Below are positions 24,361-33,425 of a stretch of 52,038 bases of DNA, piece by piece (positions within the stretch are counted from its first letter, which is position 1; each line of letters opens with the position of its first letter). Where the stretch lies: NCBI GenBank assembly GCA_028712075.1, contig JAQTQX010000029.1, positions 1 to 52,038 of the forward strand, written 5' to 3'. The notes beneath the pieces were generated by a model. The model ran no database searches and was not told the DNA's origin. It worked only from the letters and a program-made list of their open reading frames with translations. A program made the position numbers and the translations under genes. This DNA is from Desulfuromonadaceae bacterium. GTDB taxonomy: Bacteria > Desulfobacterota > Desulfuromonadia > Geobacterales > Pseudopelobacteraceae.

Positions 24361-24500
24361 GCAGATAATCTAACATCGTTATTTATACTAAGAAACCGGC
24401 GCTGTAAAATCATACGTGAAACAGCGATAAAATCAAGGGGGCATCAAATTTTTCTTCAAATTTCTGTCACGAATGAATTCAGTGCGATGCCTGTAATCGA

Positions 24501-24530
24501 TTGACTTGTTTCGCTCCTTTAAAGTAATAT
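24501..24530 (+). promoter_or_regulatory. Promoter candidate for the HDOD/GGDEF trio
   Basis: TTGACT (24501-24506) and TAATAT (24525-24530) at 18 bases spacing. The start site would fall about 40 bases before the first ATG. Confidence 0.6.
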
Positions 24531-24577
24531 CCGCGCACATCATTTCATTCAACCACGCCAATACAGGGAAGCGCACC

Positions 24578-24916
24578 ATGCAGAAGATACCGCTATCATT
24601 TGCGAAATCGGGGATGATTCTCGCGCGGGATGTTTTTCGCGGCGATACCCCGGTCGGAATGCCGGTTTGTGGCAAAGGTAGCGAGCTGACCAACGCCCTT
24701 ATAACCCGTTTCGAGCAGATGGATGTGAAGTCAATCACTGTTGAGGGGCACCCTGTCTGGGAGGAGGGTGACCGTTCTCTGAATGACTATCTGCGTGAAC
24801 TGGACAACCGTTTTGCCAAGACCATTCAGGAACCGCACAATGCAGTACTCCACTGCGTCTACAAGGAATACCTGATCAAAGCGATGGAGGGTTACAGTGG
24901 CCAGCAACCAGAGTGA
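24578..24916 (+). CDS. Hypothetical protein upstream of HDOD gene
   Basis: 112 residues from ATG 24578 (AGGGAAG upstream; the frame is open further but lacks a site). It contains SFAKSGMILARDVFRGD, GMPVCGKGSELTNALITRFEQM and VKSITVEGHPVW, a pattern common in the N-terminal segments of HD-GYP/HDOD-associated proteins. Its end overlaps the HDOD gene by 20 bases, so the two are translationally coupled. Probably a cytoplasmic partner or sensor for the HDOD protein. No enzymatic motif seen. Confidence 0.75.
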   Translation: MQKIPLSFAKSGMILARDVFRGDTPVGMPVCGKGSELTNALITRFEQMDVKSITVEGHPVWEEGDRSLNDYLRELDNRFAKTIQEPHNAVLHCVYKEYLIKAMEGYSGQQPE

Positions 24917-25742
24917 TCTCAAAAAGAGCATCATGGACACCAAGACACTGCCAACACTGCCGAACGTCATACACAAGCTGAATTCACTTTCGGATAGTGA
25001 CTCATCATCGGTTCAGGAAATGGCCAAGATTGTCTCTTCTGATCAGGTTCTTTCCGCGCGCATTCTTCGACTTGCTAATTCCCCTTCATACGGTTTCCAC
25101 CGCGTATCCACCATTTCCAATGCCATGATTCTGCTCGGCGTAAATGTCGTAAAGAGCCTCGCTCTCTCTTCATCCATTATCGCCATGATGGAACATGACA
25201 GCATCGGTTTATGGGAGCACTCTCTCGGCGTTGGCTCAGCCGCCAACCTGATTGCTCACAGGCTGAAACTTCCTGAATGCGAGGAGATTGCGACCGCCGG
25301 CCTCCTGCATGACATCGGCAAGGTAATTATCAAACTGAAATGCAGCGATGTGGATAAGGAAATCCAGTTACGTGTCACAACCCGCCAGATATATTCACTG
25401 GAAGCTGAACGGGAGGTTCTCGACACCGACCATGCAGAGATTGGGGGATGGCTGGCAAAAAGCTGGTTTCTGCCGGATAAACTGAGTGAACCGATTTCAT
25501 TTCACCATGATGTTGAGAAATCGTGCAATAACCGGGTCAAAACAGCGGTGATTCACCTGGCTGATGTACTCATCAAATCCAGCGGTTTCGGTGATAGCGG
25601 CGACGATTTCGTGCCGTCCCTCCAAAATATTGCGTGGGATATCCTGAAATTGGACAAACAGCTTTTGGATGAACTGGTGTACGAATTGGAAGACAAACTG
25701 ATAGAAGTAAAAAACTTCAGCTTTGAAATGTTGAGTAATTGA
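24897..25742 (+). CDS. HDOD domain protein
   Basis: 281 residues from GTG 24897, with GGAGGG upstream. An HDOD domain covers about residues 10-210: LPTLPNVIHKLNSL, SSDQVLSARILRLANSPSYGF, AMILLGVNVVKSLALS, and a GLLHDIGKVII segment that keeps the HD pair. HDOD proteins are signalling scaffolds often found with second-messenger enzymes. The stop overlaps the next ATG (TGATG), so this, the preceding and the following gene form a coupled trio. Confidence 0.9.
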   Translation: MASNQSDLKKSIMDTKTLPTLPNVIHKLNSLSDSDSSSVQEMAKIVSSDQVLSARILRLANSPSYGFHRVSTISNAMILLGVNVVKSLALSSSIIAMMEHDSIGLWEHSLGVGSAANLIAHRLKLPECEEIATAGLLHDIGKVIIKLKCSDVDKEIQLRVTTRQIYSLEAEREVLDTDHAEIGGWLAKSWFLPDKLSEPISFHHDVEKSCNNRVKTAVIHLADVLIKSSGFGDSGDDFVPSLQNIAWDILKLDKQLLDELVYELEDKLIEVKNFSFEMLSN

Positions 25743-26659
25743 TGCTTCCAACCAAAGTAACCATCATCTCGCCAGACACGCAACTCACCTCGCAACTGCA
25801 CCTTCGTCTGCATGGGATCGGCTGCCGGACAACCGTTCTTTCTTGTAAAAATTCCGTCATGGATGAAGTATATACGGATACTCCCGATTTGTTGATTATT
25901 GACCTTTCTGACAACTTTGAATACGGGAAAAACATAATCTCCACGCTCAGAAATGACAGTTTTTTCAGCATGGTTCCGATTATCGGACTGCTCAGCAGCA
26001 TTGAGGAGAGCATTCCTGACTGGAAACAATGTCCACTGGATGATTTTATTGGCCAACCGATTAATTTTAATGAGCTTTTCTACCGTGTTTCACTCGCTCT
26101 CACCCGCCTGAAGCGCATCTTTGACAACAACCCGCTCACTCGGCTCCCCGGTAACACTTCCATACAAATGGCCATTGAAGACGCGTTGGGAACTTCAACT
26201 GCAGTCTGCTACGTCGATATCAATCACTTCAAACCGTATAATAACACCTTCGGCTTTACGCTCGGAGATGAGGTAATCCGCATGTTGGCGCGCATTGTGC
26301 TCAACACGGTTTGTGACGCTGGGAGAGGGTTCTGCGGACACGTCGGCGGCGATGACTTCGTCTGCATCGTACCCCTGCACCGGGCCGAGCTCGTATGCAA
26401 GACCATCATTACCCATTTTGATGCTGTTGTACTTGATCTGTTTGATGATGAAATCAAACAACGTGGCTTCTATTACGGCACTACCAGAAAGGGAGAACAG
26501 GAGAATATCCCCCTGTTGTCGCTCTCAATCGGTGTCGTGCCGATGAATATGCACAAGCTTAAACATGTGGCAAAAGTTTCTGAAATTGCCGCAGAACTGA
26601 AAAAGCGGGCCAAGATATCAAGCGGCAGCAGCTACACGGTCGATAACCTTTCTTCATAG
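25742..26659 (+). CDS. Response-regulator-like protein with GGDEF-type domain
   Basis: 305 residues from ATG 25742, overlapping the previous stop. Residues about 5-120 resemble a receiver domain, with a possible phospho-acceptor Asp in DLLIIDLSD. Residues about 130-300 form a GGDEF domain (LTRLPGN, CYVDINHFKPYNNTFGFTLGDEVIRMLA). The signature loop reads GGDDF rather than GGDEF/GGEEF, so the usual Glu is Asp. Diguanylate cyclase activity may be weak or absent. No I-site RxxD is evident before it. Confidence 0.85.
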   Translation: MLPTKVTIISPDTQLTSQLHLRLHGIGCRTTVLSCKNSVMDEVYTDTPDLLIIDLSDNFEYGKNIISTLRNDSFFSMVPIIGLLSSIEESIPDWKQCPLDDFIGQPINFNELFYRVSLALTRLKRIFDNNPLTRLPGNTSIQMAIEDALGTSTAVCYVDINHFKPYNNTFGFTLGDEVIRMLARIVLNTVCDAGRGFCGHVGGDDFVCIVPLHRAELVCKTIITHFDAVVLDLFDDEIKQRGFYYGTTRKGEQENIPLLSLSIGVVPMNMHKLKHVAKVSEIAAELKKRAKISSGSSYTVDNLSS

Positions 26660-26721
26660 CGGTTGATACGCTCCTGCTGCTGTGGTATAGATTTTCCCAC
26701 TTTTCCGACAAGGTATCCACA

Positions 26722-27546
26722 ATGATAATGATTGACCGCCTGATAGAACAGGCACTGCTTGAAGATATCCACACCGGCGACATCACTACGTTAGCGGTGG
26801 TTGCGGGGAAACGCCCGGCTTCGGCGCGACTAATCGCGAAAGAACACCTGGTGGTTGCCGGCCTTTTCACCGCCGCCCGGGTATTCAGTGCGCTCGCAGC
26901 GGAAATAAGATTTAACGCGCTTCTGGACGAGGGAGCATCAGCGGCGCCGGGAACCGTGCTTGCAACAGTACAGGGAGATGCAGCTCCCCTTTTGATGGGC
27001 GAACGCGTCGCTCTCAACCTGCTGCAGAGAATGTGCGGTATCGCGACTCTTACCAGCAGTTTTGTTGCAGCGGTTGCCGGCACGAAAGCCAGGATTGTTG
27101 ATACTCGCAAGACAACCCCCGGACTGCGCCAACTGGAAAAGTACGCCGTACGGATTGGTGGTGGCATCAATCATCGCACCGGACTGTATGACGGAGTGCT
27201 GATCAAAGAGAACCATATTACCGCCGCCGGAGGAATTACCGAAGCGATCCGTCGGGCCCGCGCCTATATCCCGCACACACTGAAAATAGAGGTCGAGACC
27301 GAAACAGTGCTTCAGGTTGATGAGGCCCTCGCCGCCGGAGCAGACATAATCATGCTCGACAATATGAGCCTTGATGAGATGCGCGCTGCAGTCGCCATTA
27401 TTAACGGCCGCGCCCTGGTAGAGGCTTCTGGCGGTGTCAACCTTGAACGCGTTCGGGCAATAGCAGAAACCGGCGTTGACATTATTTCAGTCGGCGCCTT
27501 GACCCACTCGCCGCGAGCCATGGACATCTCAATGCTGATGGACTGA
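26722..27546 (+). CDS. nadC: Nicotinate-nucleotide pyrophosphorylase (carboxylating)
   Basis: 274 residues. Motifs: EDIHTGDITT, LNLLQRMCGIATLT, DTRKTTPGLRQLEKYAV, and GGGINHRTGLYDGVLIKENH, ending in VEASGGVNLERVRAIAETGVD and ISVGALTHS. It converts quinolinate and PRPP to nicotinate mononucleotide and CO2 in NAD synthesis. It is followed after 34 bases by birA and then coaX, a cofactor-synthesis cluster. ATG 26722 or the in-frame ATG 26728 may be used. Confidence 0.95.
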   Translation: MIMIDRLIEQALLEDIHTGDITTLAVVAGKRPASARLIAKEHLVVAGLFTAARVFSALAAEIRFNALLDEGASAAPGTVLATVQGDAAPLLMGERVALNLLQRMCGIATLTSSFVAAVAGTKARIVDTRKTTPGLRQLEKYAVRIGGGINHRTGLYDGVLIKENHITAAGGITEAIRRARAYIPHTLKIEVETETVLQVDEALAAGADIIMLDNMSLDEMRAAVAIINGRALVEASGGVNLERVRAIAETGVDIISVGALTHSPRAMDISMLMD

Positions 27547-27580
27547 GGCTTCCCTATCATTACAGTTACGGAGGCGGTTG

Positions 27581-28558
27581 ATGCACCCAAAAGCGGCTAC
27601 AATACTGCGCCTGTTCCGTGACAATAACGGATTCATGTCGGGTGAACAGCTGAGCAGAGAACTTGGCGTATCACGGACAGCAATCTGGAAGCATATTTCC
27701 GCGTTGCGAAATGACGGATACCGGATTGACGCGGTTCCATCACAAGGCTACCGCCTCTGTTATTCTTCTGATGCTGTTGATCCGGATGAAATCAGGGCTC
27801 GACTGGGAGAAGTGAAATTCGGTCGACGGATTGAGTATGCAAAGCAGACACTATCCACCAATGCCGATGCCTTTCGCCTGGCCGAAAACGGTGCCATTGA
27901 GGGAACTGTCATCCTGGCAGACGCACAATCCGAGGGGAAAGGAAGGCGCGGAAGAATGTGGGTATCACCCGCCGGTGTGAACCTTTACTGTTCAATCGTC
28001 CTGCGCCCTGCGATACTTCCGCATGAAGCCCCGCAGCTGACGTTCCTCTCAGCCGTCGCAGTTGCACGGGCAATCAGACTGACGACAGCTTTGATCCCGG
28101 AAATAAAGTGGCCGAACGACCTGCTCGTCTCCGGCAAAAAGGTTGCCGGCCTGCTGAACGAGATGAGCGCAGAAACAGACGGCATCAACTTTGTCATTCT
28201 TGGCATCGGGGTAAACCTGAACATGACGGCACCCCAGTTCCCCCAGGATCTGCGTCAACCGGCCTCGTCCCTGCTGCTCGAGTCCGGCGCGCTGGTTGAT
28301 CGCTCACAATTTGCCAGTACCATGCTCCGTGAGCTTGATCAGCTCTACACAGAATTTCAGGCGGTCGGCTTCGGCCCGGTACGCGAAGAGTGGCAGCAGT
28401 ACTGTAATGCAAACGGGCGCCGGATCGTCGTCACAGACTCCGGGAAAGAGTGTACAGAAGGGCGGTTTGCCGGCATTGACACGGATGGCGCGTTACTGCT
28501 GCAATCCGATGATGGCGTAGCGCACCGCATCACCAGCGGAGATGTGAGGATCATCTGA
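27581..28558 (+). CDS. birA: Bifunctional biotin operon repressor / biotin-protein ligase
   Basis: 325 residues from ATG 27581 (GGAGG upstream). The N-terminal winged helix covers about residues 1-60 (LSRELGVSRTAIWKHISALR). The ligase domain has the biotin/AMP loop GKGRRGRMW, the KWPNDLLV segment, and the C-terminal SH3-like part (GRFAGIDTDGALLLQSDDG). It attaches biotin to carboxylases and may repress biotin genes. The coaX ATG begins one base after its stop. Confidence 0.95.
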   Translation: MHPKAATILRLFRDNNGFMSGEQLSRELGVSRTAIWKHISALRNDGYRIDAVPSQGYRLCYSSDAVDPDEIRARLGEVKFGRRIEYAKQTLSTNADAFRLAENGAIEGTVILADAQSEGKGRRGRMWVSPAGVNLYCSIVLRPAILPHEAPQLTFLSAVAVARAIRLTTALIPEIKWPNDLLVSGKKVAGLLNEMSAETDGINFVILGIGVNLNMTAPQFPQDLRQPASSLLLESGALVDRSQFASTMLRELDQLYTEFQAVGFGPVREEWQQYCNANGRRIVVTDSGKECTEGRFAGIDTDGALLLQSDDGVAHRITSGDVRII

Positions 28559-29323
28559 ATGCTTCTTGTTATTGACGTCGGCAACAGCAACATAGTGCTT
28601 GGGGTGTATAACAGCGTCGAGTTGTTGCGCAGCTGGCGCCTCTCAACAGACAAGTCCCGCACATCCGACGAATATGCCGTGCTGCTGCACAGCCTCTTTG
28701 ATCAGGCCGGTCTGGCTTTTTCCGAAGTAAAAGCCGCCATCATCTCTTCTGTCGTCCCCCCTCTGACCGGGGTAATGGAGGCGATTTCTCACGATTTTTT
28801 CAACCTCACCCCTTTTGTCGTCGGCCCCGGAATCAAGACCGGCATGCCAATTCATTATGATAACCCCCGTGAAGTCGGAGCTGACCGGATAGTTAATGCC
28901 GTCGCTGGTTTTGAAAAACATAAATGCCCGCTGGTAATTGTTGACTTCGGCACTGCGACAACCTTCGATTATGTGAATGGCAAGGGAGAATACTGCGGCG
29001 GGGCAATTGCTCCCGGACTTGCCATTTCAGTGGAGGCTCTGTTCCAGCGAGCCAGTAAATTACCACGGATAGATATCGTGAAGCCTCCCCACGTTATCGC
29101 AAAAAACACCGTCAATTCCATGCAGGCCGGCATTTTTTTTGGCTACGTCGGCCTGGTTGACGGAATCGTTGAACATATCCGGGCCGAATCGAACGAAAAG
29201 TTCCGTGTCATTGCCACTGGCGGCCTGTCAACCTTGATCGCTCCTGAATCTAAAACCATTGATGAAGTTGACGAAAACCTGACGCTTGAAGGCCTGCGCA
29301 TTTTATATGAAAGAAACCGTTGA
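28559..29323 (+). CDS. coaX: Type III pantothenate kinase
   Basis: 254 residues starting [17 protein letters not shown], with the P-loop-like DVGNSN, the pantothenate-site segment [27 protein letters not shown] and the GGAIAPGL loop. It catalyses the first step of CoA synthesis and belongs to the ASKHA fold. It starts immediately after birA; the two are translationally linked, as in many Geobacter and Clostridia genomes. Confidence 0.95.
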   Translation: MLLVIDVGNSNIVLGVYNSVELLRSWRLSTDKSRTSDEYAVLLHSLFDQAGLAFSEVKAAIISSVVPPLTGVMEAISHDFFNLTPFVVGPGIKTGMPIHYDNPREVGADRIVNAVAGFEKHKCPLVIVDFGTATTFDYVNGKGEYCGGAIAPGLAISVEALFQRASKLPRIDIVKPPHVIAKNTVNSMQAGIFFGYVGLVDGIVEHIRAESNEKFRVIATGGLSTLIAPESKTIDEVDENLTLEGLRILYERNR

Positions 29324-29401
29324 TTGATCCATCTGGCATGTCACGCTGACAGCATGGTCTGATTGCAGTGAAATCCATAATGCACGCAAGGAGGCAGTTC
29401 A

Positions 29402-31480
29402 ATGGGACAATTTGAAACCAGCAAAATCCGCAACCTCGGCATCGTCGCACATGGCGGCGCCGGGAAAACGTCACTTTCCGAAGCCATTTTGTTTGACACC
29501 GGCATGATCGACCGACTCGGCCGGGTTGATGACGGTACATCAACCATGGATTTCGAGCAGGAGGAGATCAAACGCAAGATTTCCATCACCTCGGCACTTG
29601 ACCACTGCGAATGGAATGGGCATTCGATACACATTGTCGATACCCCCGGCTACGGCAACTTCATTGCGGATACCCGCGCCTGCATGCGCACCCTGGATTG
29701 CGCCGTTGTCATTCTGTCTGCAATCTCCGGAGTCAAAGCTCAGACCGAAGAGATCTGGAATTGGGCAAATGAATTCGAAATCCCCCGTATCGCCTTTGTC
29801 AACAAACTTGACCGTGAACGAGCAAGTTTTCTGCGTGCCATTGACGATATGGAAAAAATGCTGGGGGCTCGTGGAGTTGCCATTCAGATTCCGATCGGTA
29901 TCGAAGCCGATTTTGAAGGGGTCATCGATCTGATTTCGATGAGAGCTTATTTCTACGCCAAAGATGGTTCTGGGAAATTTACCGAAGGCCCCATCCCGGC
30001 TGGTTATGCCGAGGAGGCAGCACGTCTGCGCGAGCAGATGGTTGAGACCGTCGCGGAAGCATATGATGCTCTGACGGAAAAGTATCTTGAAAACGGGGAA
30101 CTGACGAACGATGAAATTCTCGACGGCCTGCGTGTCGGCACAATGCGCAACACATTTACGCCGGTCCTCTGCGGTGCGGCTACTGCCAATATAGGTGTCG
30201 CTCAACTGCTTGACGCTATTTGCACCTACCTCCCCTCTCCGCTTGACCGAACCAAAGCGGTTGGCACGCATCCCAAAACTGAAGAGATTATCGAGCGGGC
30301 CCCGGACGAGAAAGAACCATTCTCTGCACTGGTATTCAAGACAACATCCGATCCGTACACCGGGAAAATCACCATTTTCAGAATTTATTCCGGCGTACTC
30401 AACTCTGATTCCACGATATTCAACTCCACCAAGGGAGTGGAGGAGCGGATTGGCCAGATTTATGAACTGGAAGGGAAGAAGCAGCACCCGATCAAACAAG
30501 CCGTTGCCGGCGACATTGTAGCCGTTGCCAAACTGAAGGAAACCGTGACAGGTGATACTCTCTGTGATCCTGCCAAGCCGATCATCTTTGAACCGGCAAA
30601 ACAGTTGCTACCGGTCATATCATACGCCATCGAACCGAAAACTAAGGCGGACGAGGACAAGATTCATAACGCCCTGCACCGTATGATTGAAGAAGAGCCG
30701 ACGCTTGAATCGCACCGCGATACCCAGACCAAGGAGTTCATTATTTCCGGCATGGGGCAGGTGCACCTTGAGGTCATCGTTGAAAAAATGAAACGCAAGT
30801 TCGGTGTGGAGGTTCTGCTCAAGACTCCAAAAGTCCCCTATTTTGAAACAATCAAGGGAACTGCAAAGGTTCAGGGAAAATACAAAAAACAGTCGGGCGG
30901 ACGCGGACAGTACGGTGACTGCTGGATCGAGATGTCGCCTACCGGTCGCGGCGAAGGGTACATTTTTGAGGACAAGGTCGTCGGCGGAGTTATTCCACGC
31001 CAGTATATTCCGGCTGTTGACAAGGGGATTCAGGAGGCCTGCCTGGAGGGATATCTCGCAGGATATCCGGTTGTCGACTTCAAAGTCGCCCTGTATGACG
31101 GTTCGTTCCATACCGTCGACTCTTCGGAAATGGCCTTTAAAGTTGCCGGTTCCATGGCATTTAAAAAGGCGATGGAATTGTGCAAACCGATCCTGCTTGA
31201 ACCTATCGTCAACATGAAAATTACCGTACCGGACGAAAGTATGGGAGACGTCATCGGCGACCTGAACTCACGAAGAGGCAAGGTTGTCGGCGTAGAACCG
31301 AAAGCAAATTCGCAGATTATTCGCGCTATCGTGCCGATGTCGGAAGTCTTGGCCTATTCCAACGATCTCAAATCGATGACCAGCGACCGTGGTTTGTTCA
31401 GCACGGAGTTCTCCCATTATGAAGAGGTGCCGTCGCATCTTTCGCAGAAAATTGTGACCGAGGCGCAGACAGAGAAGTAG
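29402..31480 (+). CDS. fusA2: Elongation factor G paralogue (EF-G2 type)
   Basis: 692 residues with all EF-G domains. The P-loop reads AHGGAGKTSL (canonical EF-G: AHIDAGKTT) and the switch II motif is DTPGYGNF (canonical DTPGHVDF), so the catalytic His is Tyr, as in the EF-G-2 branch known from Thermus. NKLD for guanine is present. The domain IV tip contains GGRGQYGDCWIEM. Main EF-G (fusA) is expected elsewhere near tuf. Its role may be alternative translocation or ribosome rescue. An AAGGAGG site precedes it. Confidence 0.88.
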   Translation: MGQFETSKIRNLGIVAHGGAGKTSLSEAILFDTGMIDRLGRVDDGTSTMDFEQEEIKRKISITSALDHCEWNGHSIHIVDTPGYGNFIADTRACMRTLDCAVVILSAISGVKAQTEEIWNWANEFEIPRIAFVNKLDRERASFLRAIDDMEKMLGARGVAIQIPIGIEADFEGVIDLISMRAYFYAKDGSGKFTEGPIPAGYAEEAARLREQMVETVAEAYDALTEKYLENGELTNDEILDGLRVGTMRNTFTPVLCGAATANIGVAQLLDAICTYLPSPLDRTKAVGTHPKTEEIIERAPDEKEPFSALVFKTTSDPYTGKITIFRIYSGVLNSDSTIFNSTKGVEERIGQIYELEGKKQHPIKQAVAGDIVAVAKLKETVTGDTLCDPAKPIIFEPAKQLLPVISYAIEPKTKADEDKIHNALHRMIEEEPTLESHRDTQTKEFIISGMGQVHLEVIVEKMKRKFGVEVLLKTPKVPYFETIKGTAKVQGKYKKQSGGRGQYGDCWIEMSPTGRGEGYIFEDKVVGGVIPRQYIPAVDKGIQEACLEGYLAGYPVVDFKVALYDGSFHTVDSSEMAFKVAGSMAFKKAMELCKPILLEPIVNMKITVPDESMGDVIGDLNSRRGKVVGVEPKANSQIIRAIVPMSEVLAYSNDLKSMTSDRGLFSTEFSHYEEVPSHLSQKIVTEAQTEK

Positions 31481-31510
31481 GAAGCAGATAGTTAATTGAG
31501 GAGGGCATTC

Positions 31511-32527
31511 ATGGAGTTTAAAACAAGTAACGATTCGAATGAGCTCAAACCTGATGATGGCGCCGGAGAAAAAAAGAGTCAGACTTCTCTCCTGATTCTT
31601 CTGCTGATACTGGTCGGAGGGTTCTCGTACCTCTACTTCTTCACTGACCTTATCAAGCCTCAGGTGGTGAAGACGGCCAGCGAAGCTGTCGCTCCGGTAC
31701 CGCAGGTTGTTAAAATGCCGCTACCGCAACGCGAGGGAGCGGCTCAAGCCCCGGCAAAAACCGAACCGCCGAGTATAGCTGCGGCGCCACCGGCAGCAGC
31801 ACCGACTGGTGCCAAAGCTGCCACTGCACCAGCTTCTGCCAAGCCGGCTGACGAGGCAAAAAAGAGTGCTGTTGTTAAACCTGTCGATAAAAAAGCGTCT
31901 CCGGTCGCAGTGGCGGGCAATAAAGCGGGTGCGCCAACCGTCGCAAAAACGTCTGAAAAAAAATCTCCCCCTGACGTAAAAAAATCGGGGGCAGCCCCTG
32001 CCAAAAGTGTTGCGGCACAAAACAACGTGAAAAAGCAGGCCTCCGGCGCACCAGTACCCGTAAAAAAGGTTGCTACTGCGTGGACCATAGTTATCGGAAA
32101 CTACCTTCTTGAAGAGACCCTCTCCGGCGACATGGTTCGTGTGCGCAAAGCCGGTTTTGATCCGGTTGTCAAAGCGTCAATAAAGAAAAAAACTACAATG
32201 AACCGCCTTCTTGTCGCTCGATTACATGACAAGGGAGCCGCTCTCGCACAGCTGGAAAAACTGAAGCAACTTACCTCTGATGCATTCATGATCGAGCAGG
32301 GAGGCGGTTATTCCGTATTTGCCGGTTCATATATCAAGGATGAGGCGGCACGCTCGGAACGGGATCGTTTAAAGGCAGCTGGTTATTCTGTATCGCTCAA
32401 GCGCACCGACATTGCTATTCCGTCCCAAAGCCTTTCGGTTGGCCCTTTTGCAAACAAGAAGAGTGCCGATGCAGCCCTTGGCAAACTGAAAAAAGCGGGC
32501 ATCAAAGCAACTCTCTCACAGCAATAA
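31511..32527 (+). CDS. SPOR-domain protein, single membrane anchor
   Basis: 338 residues from ATG 31511 (GAGGAGGG upstream). A short cytoplasmic head, one membrane span (about residues 24-45, LLILLLILVGGFSYLYFF), then a long Ala/Lys/Pro linker (about residues 60-190) and two SPOR-like repeats (about 195-335; the second has YSVFAGSYIKDEAARSERDRLKAAGY and SLSVGPFANKKSADAAL). SPOR domains bind denuded peptidoglycan glycans, often at division sites. It lies 30 bases after fusA2. Confidence 0.85.
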   Translation: MEFKTSNDSNELKPDDGAGEKKSQTSLLILLLILVGGFSYLYFFTDLIKPQVVKTASEAVAPVPQVVKMPLPQREGAAQAPAKTEPPSIAAAPPAAAPTGAKAATAPASAKPADEAKKSAVVKPVDKKASPVAVAGNKAGAPTVAKTSEKKSPPDVKKSGAAPAKSVAAQNNVKKQASGAPVPVKKVATAWTIVIGNYLLEETLSGDMVRVRKAGFDPVVKASIKKKTTMNRLLVARLHDKGAALAQLEKLKQLTSDAFMIEQGGGYSVFAGSYIKDEAARSERDRLKAAGYSVSLKRTDIAIPSQSLSVGPFANKKSADAALGKLKKAGIKATLSQQ

Positions 32528-32535
32528 CCTCAATT

Positions 32536-33372
32536 ATGGCAGAGAAAGTCAAACTCACCATATCCCCGGCCGTGGCAACATATGTCCGGCCGGGGACATC
32601 TCCAGAGGATCGACTGGCCGGATGCATGGCAGCCGCTGCAATGACGCCTCCTGACCGTCTGATGCTCCTTTTTTGCCTTTCGAAAGACGCCGATCCTGCC
32701 ATTCGCTCTGAAGCCGCATCCTGCCTGAAGCGGTTGCCGGCGCACGTACTCAGGGACTATCTCGATTCGGCCGCACCTCACCCCCTGATCCTTGATGTTA
32801 TACCGCTGATCTGTGTGAACTATCCCGAGGCATTTGCTGTTTTTCCTGAAGAAGCGAAGGATAGTGACGATGCCGAGCTGGATGCCGGCGAGGACGAATC
32901 TGACCTGGCAGAAGAAAATGTGGCCGAGGAGGAAAACCTTGTTGATGCTACAAGTGAAGAGTTCCTCAGCAAATATAAGCAAGCCCAACTGCTTGGCATC
33001 GGTGAGAAAATCAAAATGGCGCTTACCGGTGACAAGGAATGGCGCTCAATTTTGGTTAAAGATGCGAACAAACTGGTTTCCAGCGGTGTCATAAAAAATC
33101 CGCGCATCACTGAAGGTGAAGTGCTGACGCTTGTCAAATCAGGTATTCAGAATGATGAGATCATGCGGTTGATCTGCGCCAACAAGGAGTGGGTAAAAAA
33201 ACATAAAATCCGTAAAGCTCTGATCGAGAACAGTCGGACTCCTGTTCAGAGCGCCATGAGATTTCTCGGCACCATGGGTGAAAAAGATCTGGCATCATTG
33301 GCAAAAAGCAAGAATATTTCTACCGTCATTTCGACCATGGCAAAACGGCTGCTGCTGAACAAGAAAAAGTAA
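32536..33372 (+). CDS. Hypothetical protein with acidic central linker
   Basis: 278 residues, soluble with no signal. The N-terminal 100 residues look like HEAT-type helices (DRLMLLFCLSKDADPAIRSEAASCL). An acidic linker (about 110-150) is followed by a helical C-terminal domain (KMALTGDKEWRSILVKDANKLV, NDEIMRLICANKEWVKKHKIRKAL). It begins 8 bases after the SPOR gene and is followed by an MglA-like gene, so the three may work together in envelope or polarity functions (inference). I do not recognise the family beyond conserved proteins in Geobacter-like genomes. Confidence 0.75.
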   Translation: MAEKVKLTISPAVATYVRPGTSPEDRLAGCMAAAAMTPPDRLMLLFCLSKDADPAIRSEAASCLKRLPAHVLRDYLDSAAPHPLILDVIPLICVNYPEAFAVFPEEAKDSDDAELDAGEDESDLAEENVAEEENLVDATSEEFLSKYKQAQLLGIGEKIKMALTGDKEWRSILVKDANKLVSSGVIKNPRITEGEVLTLVKSGIQNDEIMRLICANKEWVKKHKIRKALIENSRTPVQSAMRFLGTMGEKDLASLAKSKNISTVISTMAKRLLLNKKK

Positions 33373-33425
33373 CACCGATTTCACACTCACCAAGATGTGA
33401 AATTGCACTCGCACGGGAGTTTGTC

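Noticed and set aside
26685..26710. Fourth copy of the 19-bp box before nadC (CACTTTTCCGACA)
   Set aside because: Only the right half matches; the CTGTAAA half is missing.
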